Of a DNA stretch of 64,000 bases, positions 1-8,915 are shown piece after piece. The notes under the pieces were generated by a model that was given only the letters and a program-made list of their open reading frames with translations, was not told the origin of the DNA and ran no database searches. This DNA is from Actinomycetospora corticicola. Its GTDB lineage: Bacteria > Actinomycetota > Actinomycetes > Mycobacteriales > Pseudonocardiaceae. Both the position numbers and the translations under genes were made by a program. The stretch covers positions 868,001 through 932,000 of the forward strand of contig NZ_JACCBN010000001.1 of the NCBI RefSeq assembly GCF_013409505.1, given 5' to 3'. Position 1 is the stretch's first letter; each line of letters begins with the position of its first letter.

Positions 1-4
1 GACG

Positions 5-1711
5 GTGGTCGAGGAACGGGTCAACGAGGCGGTGGCGCCCGAGTCCGTCCCGCAGGTCGACTTCGACACGAGCCCGGACCGCTACCGGCACTGGCGCTTC
101 ACCGTCGACGGGCCGACCGCGACGGTCTACCTCGACGTCGACGAGTCGGCCGGCCTCGTCCCGGGCTACGAGCTGAAGCTGAACTCGTACGACCTCGGCG
201 TGGACATCGAGCTCTACGACCTCACCCAGCGGCTGCGCTTCGAGTACCCCCAGGTCCGCAGCGTGGTGCTGACCAGCGGCAAGGACTCGAACTTCTGCGC
301 CGGGGCGAACATCCGGATGCTGGCGGCGTCGAGCCACCCGTGGAAGGTGAACTTCTGCAAGTTCACCAACGAGACCCGCAACGGCATCGAGGACATGTCC
401 GCGGCCGGGCAGACCTGGATCGCCGCCCTCAACGGCACCGCGGCCGGCGGCGGCTACGAGATGGCCCTGGCCTGCGAGCGGATTCTGCTCGTGGACGACC
501 GGTCGAGCGCGGTCAGCCTCCCCGAGGTCCCGCTGCTCGGGGTGCTCCCCGGCACCGGTGGCCTGACCCGGGTGATCGACAAGCGCCGCGTGCGCAAGGA
601 CCGCGCCGACGTGTTCGCGACGAAGTCCGAGGGCTTCGGCGGGCGCAAGGCCGTCGAGTGGAAGCTGGTCGACGAGGCCGTCGCGCGCCGGGAGTGGGAC
701 CGGGTCGTCGCCGAGCGCGCCGCCGAGGCCGCCGCGGCGAGCGACCGGCCCGCCGACGCGCAGGGCGTCGCCCTCCCGCCGCTGCAGCGCACCGTGACCG
801 ACGACGCGATCACCTACGACCACGTCCGCGTGACGATCGACCGCGACGCCCGGACTGCCACCCTCGTCGTCGCGGTGCCCGCGATGAGCGACGACCCGGC
901 CGCCCTCCACGAGCAGGGCGCGCAGCACCCGCTCCTCGCGATCGTCCGCGAGCTCGACGACGCCATCCTGCGGCTGCGCACGAACGAGCTCGCGATCGGG
1001 ACGTGGCTGATCCTCACCGAGGGGACCACCGACGCGGCCCTCGCCGCCGACCGGCTCGTCGCGCACCACCAGGACGACTGGCTCGTCGCCGAGACCACGC
1101 GCTACCTCAAGCGGACGCTGAAGCGGCTCGACGTCACCAGCCGCAGCCTCATCGCCCTGATCGAGCCGGGCAGCTGCTTCGCCGGGCCGTTCCTCGAGCT
1201 GGCCCTGGCCTGCGACCGGCAGTACATGCTCGAGGGCACCTTCGAGGAGGCCGAGGACGCGACGCTGCCCAGCGGCGCCGAGGCGACCGAGCCGGCCACG
1301 CTCGTCGTCACGGACGCGCAGTTCGGCACCTTCCCGATGGGCAACGGGCTCTCGCGGCTGGAGTCCCGCTTCTACGGCGAGTCCCTCGACGCGATCCCGC
1401 GCGACGAACCCCTCACCGGCGCCGGCGCCGACGACGCGGGCCTCGTCACCGACGCCCCCGACGACATCGACTGGACCGACGAGATCCGCATCCTGCTCGA
1501 GGAGCGGGCCTCGCTGAGCCCCGACGCCCTGACCGGCATGGAGGCGAACCACCGGTTCGTCGGCCCCGAGACCATGGAGACCCGGATCTTCGGCCGCCTC
1601 ACGGCCTGGCAGAACTGGATCTTCATCCGGCCCAATGCGAGCGGCCCCGAGGGCGCGCTGCGCAAGTACGGCACCGGCCGCAAGGCCGACTTCGACCAGA
1701 AGCGGGTGTAG
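5..1711 (+). CDS. boxC: Benzoyl-CoA-dihydrodiol lyase (BoxC)
   Basis: BoxC opens the ring of 2,3-epoxybenzoyl-CoA by hydrolytic C-C cleavage, releasing formate and 3,4-dehydroadipyl-CoA semialdehyde in the aerobic benzoyl-CoA (box) pathway. The protein has two crotonase-like halves: an N-terminal one with CAGANIRML near residue 98 and NGTAAGGGYEMALACE near 143, and a degenerate second one with GPFLELALACDRQ near 393. The length of 568 codons is close to known BoxC proteins. The first visible start is a GTG 5 bases into the window, so the true start may lie upstream. boxB follows after only 4 bases, so the two are surely co-transcribed. The identification also rests on that neighbour and is strong. 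Confidence 0.9.
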   Translation: MVEERVNEAVAPESVPQVDFDTSPDRYRHWRFTVDGPTATVYLDVDESAGLVPGYELKLNSYDLGVDIELYDLTQRLRFEYPQVRSVVLTSGKDSNFCAGANIRMLAASSHPWKVNFCKFTNETRNGIEDMSAAGQTWIAALNGTAAGGGYEMALACERILLVDDRSSAVSLPEVPLLGVLPGTGGLTRVIDKRRVRKDRADVFATKSEGFGGRKAVEWKLVDEAVARREWDRVVAERAAEAAAASDRPADAQGVALPPLQRTVTDDAITYDHVRVTIDRDARTATLVVAVPAMSDDPAALHEQGAQHPLLAIVRELDDAILRLRTNELAIGTWLILTEGTTDAALAADRLVAHHQDDWLVAETTRYLKRTLKRLDVTSRSLIALIEPGSCFAGPFLELALACDRQYMLEGTFEEAEDATLPSGAEATEPATLVVTDAQFGTFPMGNGLSRLESRFYGESLDAIPRDEPLTGAGADDAGLVTDAPDDIDWTDEIRILLEERASLSPDALTGMEANHRFVGPETMETRIFGRLTAWQNWIFIRPNASGPEGALRKYGTGRKADFDQKRV

Positions 1712-1715
1712 CACG

Positions 1716-3143
1716 ATGACCAGCGCGCGACCGAAGATCGACTTCGACGCCAAGATCCCGAACAACGTCGACCTCGCGGGCGACCGCAAGCTGCAGCGCG
1801 CCCTCGAGCGCTGGCAGCCGAACTTCCTCGACTGGTGGGGCGACATGGGCCCCGCCGTCGACACCAAGGACGTCTACCTGCGCACCGCGGTCGACGTCGG
1901 CCGTGACGGCTGGGCGCACTTCGACCACGTCCCGATGAACGAGTACCGCTGGGGCGTCTTCCTCTCCGAGCACGACCCCGACCGCACCATCGCCTTCGGC
2001 GAGCACAAGGGCGAGCCGGTCTGGCAGGAGGTGCCGGGCGAGTACCGCGCCGACCTGCAGCGCCTCATCGTCATCCAGGGCGACACCGAGCCCGCGTCGG
2101 TCGAGCAGCAGCGCTTCCTCGGGGCCACCGCGCCGTCGCTCTACGACATGCGCAACCTGTTCCAGGTCAACGTCGAGGAGGGCCGTCACCTCTGGGCGAT
2201 GGTCTACCTGCTGCACGCCTACTTCGGCCGGGCCGGGCGCGAGGAGGCCGACCAGCTGCTGGCGCGCAACTCCGGCTCGGACGACTCGCCGCGCATCCTC
2301 GGGGCCTTCAACGAGGAGACCCCGGACTGGCTGTCGTTCTACATGTTCACCTACTTCACCGACCGGGACGGCAAGTACCAGCTCGGGACGCTGAAGGAGT
2401 CGGGCTTCGACCCGCTGAGCCGCACCTGCGAGTTCATGCTCAAGGAGGAGGCCCACCACATGTTCGTGGGCACCACCGGCATCGACCGCGTGGTCCGCCG
2501 CACCGCGGAGCTCATGCAGACCCACGACACCGAGGAGGTCGCCGGCGCCGGCGGCATCCCGCTGACGATGATCCAGAAGTACATCAACTTCCACTACACG
2601 GTGTCGCTGGACCTGTTCGGCAACGAGTCCTCCACGAACGCCGCGAACTACTTCACCGCCGGCATCAAGGGCCGCTGGCAGGAGGAGCGCCGCGACGACG
2701 ACCACCGCCTCACCGACGACGCGAGCCACGTCGACGCGTTCCGCGACGGGCAGATCTCGCGCAACGAGGTCCCGGCGCTGCTCGCGCTCAACCAGGACCT
2801 GCGCCACGAGTACATCAACGACTGCAGGACCGGGCTCAAGCGCTGGAACCGGATCCTGCAGAAGGCCGGCATCGACGCCGAGCTGTACCTGCCTCACGTC
2901 GGGTTCAACCGGCAGGTCGGCGCCTTCGCGGGCGCGCACATCACCCCGGACGGCAAGGTCATCGGCGAGTCCGACTGGAACGCCCGCAAGGACGCGTGGC
3001 TGCCCACCGAGCTCGACAAGACCCACGTCCGCAGCCTCATGCACCCGGTCCTCGAGCCCGGGAAGATCGCGAGCTGGATCGCTCCGCCGTCGACGGGGAT
3101 CAACGACAAGCCCGTCGACTTCGAGTACGTGCACTTCCACTAG
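1716..3143 (+). CDS. boxB: Benzoyl-CoA 2,3-epoxidase, oxygenase subunit (BoxB)
   Basis: BoxB is the diiron oxygenase that epoxidises benzoyl-CoA using electrons from the reductase BoxA. The ATG at 1716 gives 475 residues beginning MTSARPKIDFDAKIPNNV, the usual BoxB length; the frame stays open upstream only because it overlaps the end of boxC. Two Glu-x-x-His pairs suited to a diiron site are visible: EEGRHLW near residue 152 and KEEAHHMF near 247. It lies 4 bases after boxC and 30 bases before the benzoate-CoA ligase gene. No boxA reductase gene is in the window, so it must be upstream of the edge or elsewhere. Confidence 0.93.
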   Translation: MTSARPKIDFDAKIPNNVDLAGDRKLQRALERWQPNFLDWWGDMGPAVDTKDVYLRTAVDVGRDGWAHFDHVPMNEYRWGVFLSEHDPDRTIAFGEHKGEPVWQEVPGEYRADLQRLIVIQGDTEPASVEQQRFLGATAPSLYDMRNLFQVNVEEGRHLWAMVYLLHAYFGRAGREEADQLLARNSGSDDSPRILGAFNEETPDWLSFYMFTYFTDRDGKYQLGTLKESGFDPLSRTCEFMLKEEAHHMFVGTTGIDRVVRRTAELMQTHDTEEVAGAGGIPLTMIQKYINFHYTVSLDLFGNESSTNAANYFTAGIKGRWQEERRDDDHRLTDDASHVDAFRDGQISRNEVPALLALNQDLRHEYINDCRTGLKRWNRILQKAGIDAELYLPHVGFNRQVGAFAGAHITPDGKVIGESDWNARKDAWLPTELDKTHVRSLMHPVLEPGKIASWIAPPSTGINDKPVDFEYVHFH

Positions 3144-3173
3144 CACTTCCACCGGTCCCGACGATCCCGCAAG

Positions 3174-4811
3174 GTGGTCGATGTGCTGTCCCACCACCAG
3201 CAGTTCAACGCATCGCACTACCTGCTCGACCGGCACCTTCCCGACGGCGGATCCAGGATCGCCGTCCGGGCGCTGACGCCCGGGGGCGTGCGGGAGCTGA
3301 CGTACGCCGAGGTCGCCGCTGAGGTGCGCACGGTCGCGGCGGGGCTGCGCGGGCTCGGCGTGCGGCCCGAGCAGCGGGTGGTCATGTGCTGCTCGGACGG
3401 CGTCGAGCTGTTCACCGCGATCCTCGCGGCGATGCGGATCGGGGCGGTCGCCGTCCCGGTGTCGACGATGCTGCGCGGGCCGGAGCTCGCGAAGCTCGTC
3501 ATCGACTCCCGGGCCGCGGTGCTGATCTGCTCGCCGGAGTTCGGCGGGGTCACGCGGATCGCGACCAGGCTGGCCGTCGAGAGCGGCGCGCCCGACCTCG
3601 CGGACGTCGTGGTCACGTCGGCGGCCGTGCCGATCGACGACGACGCGCCGCTGGAGGGCTACCCCGTCCGCACGCGGGACTGGACCGACCTCGCGGCCTC
3701 CGGCTTCGGGTTCGACGACGGGCTCTACGCCACCTGGGACGAGTCGCCCGCGCTGTGGCTCTACACCTCGGGGACGACGGGCACGCCGAAGGCCGCGATG
3801 CACCGGCACGCCGACATCCGCACCGTCTGCGAGACCTACGGCGCCCAGGTGCTGCGGATCCGCGCCGACGACGTCTGCTTCTCGGTGGCGAAGTTGTTCT
3901 TCGCCTACGGGATCGGGAACTCGATGTTCTTCCCGATGGCGGTCGGCGCCTCGTCGGTGCTCTCGCCGGGCCGCCCGTCGCCGGCGGCGATCGCGTCGGT
4001 CGTCACCGAGCACCCGGTGACGTTGTTCTACGGCAGCCCCAGCGTGTACGGGCCGCTGCTCGCCTCCGACCTGCCCGACGACACCTTCGCCCGCGTGCGC
4101 CAGGGCGTCAGCGCGGGGGAGGCCCTGCCCGCGCGGATGGTGCTGGGCATGCGCGACCGGTTCGGCGTCGAGGTGCTCGACGGGATCGGCTCGACCGAGG
4201 CGCTGCACATCTACCTGTCCAACCGGCCCGGCGAGGTCGCCCCGGGCACCTCCGGCGTGCCGGTCCCCGGCTACGAGGTGGAGATCCGGGCCGACGACGG
4301 GTCGGTGGTCGCGGACGGCGAGAAGGGCACGCTCTACCTGCGGGCCGACTCGCTGTGCACCGGCTACTGGTGTCGCACCGACGTCAACCGCCGCGTGTTC
4401 GAGGGCGAGTGGATGCGCACCGGCGACACCTACGTGCGCAACCCCGACGGCACCTACCAGTGCCTCGGCCGCACCGACGACGTCCTCAAGGTCGGCGGCA
4501 TCTGGGTGACGCCGATGGAGGTCGAGGAGCGGCTGGTGCTGCACCCCTCGGTCGCCGAGGTGGTGGTCGTGGGCGTTCCCGACGACGACGGGCTCGACCG
4601 GACGGTCGCCTGCGTGGTCGCCGCCGAGGGCGCGGCGATCGACCCCGAGGCGCTGATCGCGTGGTGCCGGGAGGGCCTGGCGTCGTTCAAGAAGCCGCGC
4701 CACGTCCTGGAGATCGACGCCGTCCCGCGCACCGCGACGGGCAAGGTGCAGCGCTTCCTGGTGCGGGAACTGGCGGCGGCGCGACTGTCTGAGGTGGCTG
4801 CCGCCAGGTGA
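3174..4811 (+). CDS. bclA: Benzoate-CoA ligase
   Basis: This AMP-forming acyl-CoA synthetase of 545 residues should activate benzoate (or a substituted benzoate) to its CoA thioester and so feed BoxB and BoxC. The N-terminus QFNASHYLLDRHL is typical of benzoate-CoA ligases, as is the segment FSVAKLFFAYGIGNSMFFPM. The P-loop-like motif YTSGTTGTPKAAMHRH is near residue 200 and the C-terminal catalytic lysine motif TATGKVQRF near 522. The start is a GTG 30 bases after boxB. The stop codon lies inside the 40-nt palindrome at 4808-4847. Substrate specificity within aryl acids cannot be read from the sequence. Confidence 0.88.
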   Translation: MVDVLSHHQQFNASHYLLDRHLPDGGSRIAVRALTPGGVRELTYAEVAAEVRTVAAGLRGLGVRPEQRVVMCCSDGVELFTAILAAMRIGAVAVPVSTMLRGPELAKLVIDSRAAVLICSPEFGGVTRIATRLAVESGAPDLADVVVTSAAVPIDDDAPLEGYPVRTRDWTDLAASGFGFDDGLYATWDESPALWLYTSGTTGTPKAAMHRHADIRTVCETYGAQVLRIRADDVCFSVAKLFFAYGIGNSMFFPMAVGASSVLSPGRPSPAAIASVVTEHPVTLFYGSPSVYGPLLASDLPDDTFARVRQGVSAGEALPARMVLGMRDRFGVEVLDGIGSTEALHIYLSNRPGEVAPGTSGVPVPGYEVEIRADDGSVVADGEKGTLYLRADSLCTGYWCRTDVNRRVFEGEWMRTGDTYVRNPDGTYQCLGRTDDVLKVGGIWVTPMEVEERLVLHPSVAEVVVVGVPDDDGLDRTVACVVAAEGAAIDPEALIAWCREGLASFKKPRHVLEIDAVPRTATGKVQRFLVRELAAARLSEVAAAR

Positions 4812-4847
4812 GCACTGAGTGGGGCTATAGCCCCACTGAGTGCTCAC
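4808..4847. terminator. 40-nt palindrome between convergent genes
   Basis: Two 20-nt arms, GTGAGCACTGAGTGGGGCTA and its near-exact reverse complement, meet with no loop; one position per arm mismatches. The arms hold the stop codons of the benzoate-CoA ligase gene on the plus strand and of the small gene on the minus strand, so it is well placed as a bidirectional terminator. There is no U-tract. The arm ends GTGAGCA/TGCTCAC recur in the palindromes at 12814 and 22268, and as GTGAGTA/TACTCAC at 39634. Confidence 0.75.
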
Positions 4848-5035
4848 ATGGCCGCAGGCCACCAGAACGCGCAGGCCAGGTCGAGGTCGACCAGGTCGGG
4901 GTGGCGCCAGAACAGCGCGTCGTCGCGGTCGAGCCGGCGCGGCGGACGGGCCGCGGTGGGGCAGTCCGCCGCGTGGGGGACGGGGGAGAGCCGTCCGAGA
5001 CGGCTGGCGGAGCAGAACGAGCAGGTGCCGGACAT
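4844..5035 (-). CDS. Small cysteine-containing protein, function unknown
   Basis: This gene encodes 63 residues starting MSGTCSFCSASRLG. It has a CxxC pair at residues 5-8 and further Cys at 25 and near 56, which would suit a small zinc site, and it ends in a Trp-rich segment (CAFWWPAAM). Nearly every codon ends in G or C from the ATG onward, while the upstream in-frame codons do not, and GGAGG sits 7 bases before the ATG. Both support a real gene with this start. I do not recognise the family. It converges on the benzoate-CoA ligase gene across the palindrome at 4808-4847. Confidence 0.6.
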   Translation of the reverse strand: MSGTCSFCSASRLGRLSPVPHAADCPTAARPPRRLDRDDALFWRHPDLVDLDLACAFWWPAAM

Positions 5036-5276
5036 CGGCCACCTCCGGCAATCGGGTCGTCGGTGGTGGACGACGACTGCGGGGGTCCCGGGCACCTCGT
5101 CGAACCCGGCGGGACGTCCGAGGCTGCCCGAGAATGCACTCCGGGCAGACGCATCGTGACCGCGCGCACCTGGTGAGCTGCATCGCGTCACGACGGTTGC
5201 GGACGGTTGCCAGACGGCCTCGTGACCGCTGACACTTCACCGTATTGCCAGTCCCTCGACTGCACCGGGTGATCGC

Positions 5277-7409
5277 ATGACCGTCACGGCACCTCCGCCT
5301 CCGAGCCCGGCCGCCTCCTCCCGGGCCCACGTCGTGCGCGGCGTCGCCCGGAAGGTCCCGTTCACGGCGGGCGTCGTCGTGCTGATGGTCGTCGGCGGTG
5401 TCGTCACCGGGGCGTTCTGGAGCCCGCTCGACGGGCGCCCCCTCGGGGCGCAGCTGGCGTTCGGCGTCCCGTCCTTCGCCGACGGCAGATGGTGGACCGT
5501 CGTCACCGGCTCGCTGGTCGCCGGGCACCCCGCGCTGTACGTCCTGACGCTCGGGTTGTTCGCGGTCGCCGTCGGCTGGGCCGAACACCGCTGCGGCACG
5601 CTGCGCACGGCCGTCGTGACGATCGGGTTCCAGCTCGGCGCGATCCTCCTGACGGCGGGGGTGGTCCTGGCCGTCGCCGCGACCGACTGGCCGTGGGCCC
5701 AGGGCCTCGCGGCCGACGTCGACGCCGGCTTCTCCGCCGGGATGATGGCCGCCCTCGCCGTGGCGTCGGCCACCGTGCGGGCGCCGTGGCGGCTCCGGCT
5801 ACGGCTGGCCCTGGTCGCCGTGGCCGTCGTGGGGCTGCTCTTCCTCGGCGGGCTCGCCGACCTGGAGCACGCGTTCGCGGTCGCCGTCGCGCTTCCGCTG
5901 TCCGCCCGCCTCGCCGGACCGCGCCGCGTCCGCCCGACCGGCGCGACCCTCGGCCGGCGCGAGTGGCGGTTGATCGCGGCCGTGGCGCTGGTCGTCATCG
6001 CGGCGATCCGGGTGATCACCCTGGTGGTGCCCGTGATCGGCCCGCTGGGGAACACCGCGTCCGACTCGACGGTCGCCGAGACCGCGGTCTCGGTGGTGAT
6101 CTCGCTGCTCCTCGCCGACGGACTGCGCCGCGGTCGCCGCCTCGCGTGGGCGCTCGGGCTCGTCGTCGGGGTGTTCTACCTGCTGCTCGGGCTCCTGGTG
6201 ATCGGCGTCGTGGCCTACGCCCGCGCGACCGGTCAGATGGACCAGGTCGAGCTCGTCGGGCTGGCGGTGTTCGTGCCGAACGCCGTGCTCTGGTCCGCGC
6301 TCACGGCGTGGCTGGTCGTCGGACGGCGCGCGTTCGGGGTGCCGTCGCGACGGCGGCTGCGGAAGGACCCGACGTCGGGAACGGGCCCGACGACCGACGG
6401 GACGGACCTCGCCCGGGCCGCGCTGCACCGCTTCGGCGGCCCGACCATCTCCTGGATGACGACCTGGCCGGAGAACCGGTACCTGCCCACCGGCGACGGG
6501 GGCGTGGTGGCCTACCGGGTGCACGCCGGCGTCGCGGTCGGTCTCGGCGACCCGATCACCGACGACCCGGCGACCGCCCTCGACGACTTCCGCGCCCTCG
6601 CCGAGCGCACCGGCCGCGTGCCGTGCCTCTTCTCGACGACGGCCGGTCTCGTCGCCGTCGCGCAGGAGCGCGGGTGGCGGGCGCTGCAGGTCGCGGAGGA
6701 CACGGTCGTCGACCTGGAGGGCCTGGCGTTCACCGGCAAGCCCTGGCAGGCGGTCCGCTCGGCGTTCAACCGGGCCGGCAAGGAGGGCATCGAGCACCGG
6801 CTGGTCCATCTCGACCAGGAGCCGCGGTCGGTGGTCGCGCAGGTCCGCGCGATCTCCGAGGAGTGGGTCGGCGACAAGGGGCTGCCCGAGATGGGCTTCA
6901 CGCTCGGCGGGGTCGAGGAGGCGCTCGACCCCGAGGTGCGGACCGGGCTCGCCGTCGACGCCGGGGGCACGGTGCACGGCGTGACGTCGTGGTTGCCGGT
7001 GTACGGGGCGGACGGGGTGGTCGTCGGCTGGACCCTCGACGTGATGCGTCGGCGTTCCGAGGGCTTCCGCGCGGTCGTCGAGTACCTCATCGCCTCGGCG
7101 TGCCTGGCCTTCCAGGCGGAGGGCGCGCGGTTCGTGTCGCTCTCCGGCGCGCCGCTCGCGCGCTCGGACCGGGACGACACCGAGCCGGTGCTGGACCGCG
7201 CGCTCGACCAGCTCGGCGCGATGCTCGAGCCGTACTACGGCTTCCGCTCGCTGCACCAGTTCAAGGCCAAGTTCCGGCCGCGGCACGAGCCGATGTTCCT
7301 GGTCTACCGCGACGAGGCCGATCTGCCGCGGGTCGGGATCGGCATCGGCATCGGCCGGGCCTACCTTCCCGACGCCGGGTTCCGGGAGTTGCTCGCGCTC
7401 GCCCGCTGA
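5277..7409 (+). CDS. MprF-like lysyltransferase (DUF2156) with N-terminal membrane domain
   Basis: The product has 710 residues. Residues 1-370 are a polytopic membrane region whose first half resembles a rhomboid-type helical bundle, followed by more helices. Residues 380-710 are a DUF2156/LPG_synthase_C domain, recognisable from FGGPTISWMTTWPENRYLP, the VGLGDPITD segment, and the C-terminal PYYGFRSLHQFKAKFRP. Proteins of this class transfer an aminoacyl group from aminoacyl-tRNA to phosphatidylglycerol or a related lipid and alter membrane charge. No LysRS domain is fused to the C-terminus, unlike mycobacterial LysX. The gene stands alone, with small palindromes on both sides. The amino acid and lipid used are unknown. 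Confidence 0.8.
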   Translation: MTVTAPPPPSPAASSRAHVVRGVARKVPFTAGVVVLMVVGGVVTGAFWSPLDGRPLGAQLAFGVPSFADGRWWTVVTGSLVAGHPALYVLTLGLFAVAVGWAEHRCGTLRTAVVTIGFQLGAILLTAGVVLAVAATDWPWAQGLAADVDAGFSAGMMAALAVASATVRAPWRLRLRLALVAVAVVGLLFLGGLADLEHAFAVAVALPLSARLAGPRRVRPTGATLGRREWRLIAAVALVVIAAIRVITLVVPVIGPLGNTASDSTVAETAVSVVISLLLADGLRRGRRLAWALGLVVGVFYLLLGLLVIGVVAYARATGQMDQVELVGLAVFVPNAVLWSALTAWLVVGRRAFGVPSRRRLRKDPTSGTGPTTDGTDLARAALHRFGGPTISWMTTWPENRYLPTGDGGVVAYRVHAGVAVGLGDPITDDPATALDDFRALAERTGRVPCLFSTTAGLVAVAQERGWRALQVAEDTVVDLEGLAFTGKPWQAVRSAFNRAGKEGIEHRLVHLDQEPRSVVAQVRAISEEWVGDKGLPEMGFTLGGVEEALDPEVRTGLAVDAGGTVHGVTSWLPVYGADGVVVGWTLDVMRRRSEGFRAVVEYLIASACLAFQAEGARFVSLSGAPLARSDRDDTEPVLDRALDQLGAMLEPYYGFRSLHQFKAKFRPRHEPMFLVYRDEADLPRVGIGIGIGRAYLPDAGFRELLALAR

Positions 7410-7450
7410 ACCGGGCGGCAGCCGCGCGGACCGGTGGTGCCCGGGCGCGG

Positions 7451-7513
7451 TGATCAACGAGCACCTACGGTGGTCCGGCGCCCTCACCGACCGCCGAGGG
7501 TGCTCGTTGATCA
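7451..7513. repeat. 15-bp inverted repeat, 33-nt loop
   Basis: The arms TGATCAACGAGCACC (7451-7465) and its exact reverse complement (7499-7513) enclose 33 nt. It lies between the lysyltransferase-like gene and the following flavin oxidoreductase, both on the plus strand, so it may terminate the first. The TGATCA end recalls the arms of the palindrome at 31689-31750. Confidence 0.65.
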
Positions 7514-7612
7514 TGCCGGTCGGGAGCTCCGTCGATCGGCCGGAGCGTGTTCCGGTCCCTGCTGATCGGGGGACGGTCGCATCGTTTTCCGACGACGGGG
7601 GTTGAGACAGGT

Positions 7613-8842
7613 GTGAGCCTCTCCGAGCCCCTCCCGCTGCCGTGCGGTGCGGTGCTGCCCAACCGCCTCGTGCGCGCGGCGATGACCGAGAGCATCGCCG
7701 ACCGCCACGGCGACGCGTCGCCGCGCCACGAGCGGCTCTACCGGGCGGCCGCGGAGGGCGGGCCGGGCCTCGTGATCACCGGGAACGTCATGGTGGACCG
7801 GGCGCACCTGGAGCGGGCCCGGAACGTCGTCGTGGACTCCTGGACCGACGACGCGGCGCTGCGCCGGTGGGCGCAGGCCGCGAGCGCGGTGCCCACGATC
7901 GTCCAGCTCTCCCACCCGGGACGGCAGACCACGCGCTTCGTCAACCCGCACCCCGTCGGGCCCTCGACCGGCCCGGCCGTGGCGCTCGGCGGGGCCTACG
8001 CGCGGCCGCGGGGGCTCTCCGTCGTCGAGATCGCCGACCTGCAGGACCGGTTCGTGGAGGTCGCCGAGCGGGTGGTGGACGCCGGGTTCGCGGGCGTCCA
8101 GGTGCACGCCGCACACGGTTACCTCCTGTCGAGCTTCCTCGACCCGGGGACCAACCGGCGCACCGATCTCTACGGCGGGTCCCTGCTCAACCGGGCCCGG
8201 TTCCTGCTGGGCATCGTCACGGCGATGCGGCGGACGCTCCCGGCCTCGGCCATCCTCGCGGTGAAGCTCGACGCCCGCGACGACGACGAGCTCGCCGAGC
8301 TCGGCCCGTGGCTCGAGGACGCCGGGGTGGACCTGCTCGAGGTCTCCGGCGGGAACTACGAGAAGCCCGCCATGGTGGGACTCGACGCGTCGGGCGCCGA
8401 CCTGGCGGGGGAGCACGAGTCGCCGTTCTGGAACTCCGCGGCCGCCCTGTCGGTGGAGGTGGACGTGCCGGTGGTGCTGACCGGCGGGTTCCGGTCCCGC
8501 GCGGAGGTCGACGAGGCGCTCGAGACCGGCGTGTGCGACGCGGTCGGGGTGGGGCGGCCGCTCGCCGTGCGACCCGAGCTCGCGGGCCGTTTCGTGCGCG
8601 GGGAGATCGACACGCTGGACCGGCCCGCCCCGCGCCTGGGCGGCCCGGCTCCGGTGCGGGCCCTGCTCGGCGCGGCGGTCGGCGCCGGCTGGCACCGCAT
8701 CCAGCTGGTTCGCACGAGCCGGGGCCGCGGGCCGGCCCTCCGGCTGCCCGCCCTGGCCGCGGGTCTCGACTACAGCGTGGGCGACTGGGTGCGCAGCCTC
8801 GTCGAGCGGCCCGCCCGGATGCGGCGGGCGCGGCGGTTCTGA
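7613..8842 (+). CDS. NADH:flavin oxidoreductase, old yellow enzyme family
   Basis: This is a 409-residue FMN-dependent TIM-barrel enzyme of the OYE family. Visible motifs are LPNRLVRAAMTE at the N-terminus, QLSHPGRQT near residue 105, and VHAAHGYLLSSFLDPGTNRRTDLYGGS (in part, near 165) with the HAAH active-site pair. A VGVGRPL phosphate-binding loop is near 320. The GTG at 7613 is chosen because family similarity begins there; an upstream ATG at 7547 would add residues with no family support. The family reduces activated alkenes or acts in aromatic and fatty-acid catabolism; the substrate is unknown. A strong hairpin follows at 8857-8907. Confidence 0.82.
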   Translation: MSLSEPLPLPCGAVLPNRLVRAAMTESIADRHGDASPRHERLYRAAAEGGPGLVITGNVMVDRAHLERARNVVVDSWTDDAALRRWAQAASAVPTIVQLSHPGRQTTRFVNPHPVGPSTGPAVALGGAYARPRGLSVVEIADLQDRFVEVAERVVDAGFAGVQVHAAHGYLLSSFLDPGTNRRTDLYGGSLLNRARFLLGIVTAMRRTLPASAILAVKLDARDDDELAELGPWLEDAGVDLLEVSGGNYEKPAMVGLDASGADLAGEHESPFWNSAAALSVEVDVPVVLTGGFRSRAEVDEALETGVCDAVGVGRPLAVRPELAGRFVRGEIDTLDRPAPRLGGPAPVRALLGAAVGAGWHRIQLVRTSRGRGPALRLPALAAGLDYSVGDWVRSLVERPARMRRARRF

Positions 8843-8856
8843 CCCCCGCCCGCGTG

Positions 8857-8907
8857 GCAGGAAAGCGTCGTTGCTGTCGCGGGGCGACAGCAACGACGCT
8901 CTCCTGC
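8857..8907. terminator. Bidirectional hairpin terminator (GCGTCGTTGC repeat family)
   Basis: Arms of 24 nt, starting GCAGGAAAGCGTCGTTGC, pair with one mismatch around a 3-nt loop. It lies between convergent genes (flavin oxidoreductase and phosphotransferase). The same arm occurs at 23773 and, as half-sites, at 15246 and 63382. Confidence 0.8.
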
Positions 8908-8915
8908 CGCGAGGT

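Noticed and set aside
4848-5232. Several overlapping short frames on both strands near the small Cys-containing gene
   Set aside because: Only the minus-strand frame from 5035 has codon bias starting at an ATG with a ribosome binding site; the rest are shadows.
1623-5588. A 1321-codon open frame on the minus strand
   Set aside because: It runs antisense through boxB and the benzoate-CoA ligase gene, reads as Arg/Asp/Val/Gly-rich low-complexity text, and matches no family; it is a high-GC shadow frame.
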